Below are positions 5,741-5,803 of a stretch of DNA of 5,803 nt, one piece after another (the stretch's first letter is position 1; every line of letters starts with the position of its first letter). Made by a program: the position numbers and the translations under genes. Source of the stretch: an uncultured Pseudomonadota bacterium (GTDB taxonomy: Bacteria; Pseudomonadota; Gammaproteobacteria; Burkholderiales; Usitatibacteraceae). Below the pieces are notes generated by a model. It ran no database searches and was not told the DNA's origin. It was given only the letters and a program-made list of their open reading frames with translations. The stretch is from contig CAMPHL010000190.1 in assembly GCA_946885905.1 (NCBI GenBank), positions 1-5,803 on the forward strand, written 5' to 3'.

Positions 5741-5803
5741 ATGCCTCACATTCCCGCTTCGCAGGCCCTCGCCCGTTATCGCGTGATCGACATGACCCAG
5801 GTG
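5741..5803 (+). CDS. Probable CaiB/BaiF family CoA-transferase (N-terminus only, cut by window end)
   Basis: ATG 5741 opens a frame of 21 codons that runs to the end of the window. The peptide ends in LARYRVIDMTQV, which matches the family III CoA-transferase opening (L..xRVIDLTQVxAGP), where the first strand leads to the CoA-binding region. Such enzymes move CoA between carboxylic acids such as succinate and the substrate. The start lies 6 bp after the stop of the receptor gene, so it belongs to the same transcript. No Shine-Dalgarno sequence is directly upstream; GGAGG further back (near 5709) is too distant. Only 21 residues are visible, so the catalytic Asp cannot be checked, and another protein with a similar first strand is possible. 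Confidence 0.68.
   Translation, partial: MPHIPASQALARYRVIDMTQV

Noticed and set aside
3639..5749. Two long antisense frames (3639-4805 and 4412-5749, minus strand)
   Set aside because: They are antisense to genes with strong family signatures, are rich in His/Arg/Gly and show no recognisable domain. They mirror codon bias of the plus-strand genes.

Overview
This window is from a GC-rich bacterial chromosome, most likely a betaproteobacterium of the Burkholderiales type. The evidence is its high GC content, a DUF1631 protein (a family mainly of beta- and gammaproteobacteria), a Bug/TctC-type periplasmic receptor (greatly expanded in Burkholderiales) and a TtuC-type tartrate/D-malate dehydrogenase. 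Nearly all of the window is coding. I see no rRNA, tRNA, CRISPR array, insertion sequence or other mobile element.

Layout. Positions 1-53 hold the first codons, on the minus strand, of a second beta-decarboxylating dehydrogenase. Its visible N-terminus contains TLIPGDG, as in NAD-type isocitrate dehydrogenases. A 56-bp divergent spacer (54-109) has a perfect minus-strand TATAAT and a small dyad. Then follow, all on the plus strand: a TtuC-like dehydrogenase (110-1162), a 93-bp spacer, an 806-residue DUF1631 protein (1256-3676), a 31-bp spacer, a malate/L-lactate dehydrogenase family (Ldh_2) oxidoreductase (3708-4781), a Bug/TctC solute receptor (4778-5734, overlapping the previous stop as ATGA), and the first 21 codons of a probable CaiB/BaiF CoA-transferase (from 5741, cut by the window end).

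How the genes may work together. Ldh_2, the Bug receptor and the CaiB-type start are packed with a 4-nt overlap and a 6-nt gap, so they are almost certainly one transcript. They suggest uptake of an organic acid, NAD(P)-linked 2-hydroxyacid/2-ketoacid chemistry and CoA-thioester formation. TtuC, which acts on tartrate and D-malate, fits the theme of hydroxy-dicarboxylate use, but the DUF1631 gene and a 93-bp spacer separate it from that group, so a shared pathway is only an inference. The DUF1631 gene has no evident metabolic link and may just be a neighbour.

The most notable point is easy to miss. Two members of the same isocitrate/isopropylmalate/tartrate dehydrogenase superfamily are transcribed back to back from a 56-bp spacer. 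I found no clearly new multi-gene system. The other observations are small motifs in spacers and linkers, plus an uncharacterised protein family.
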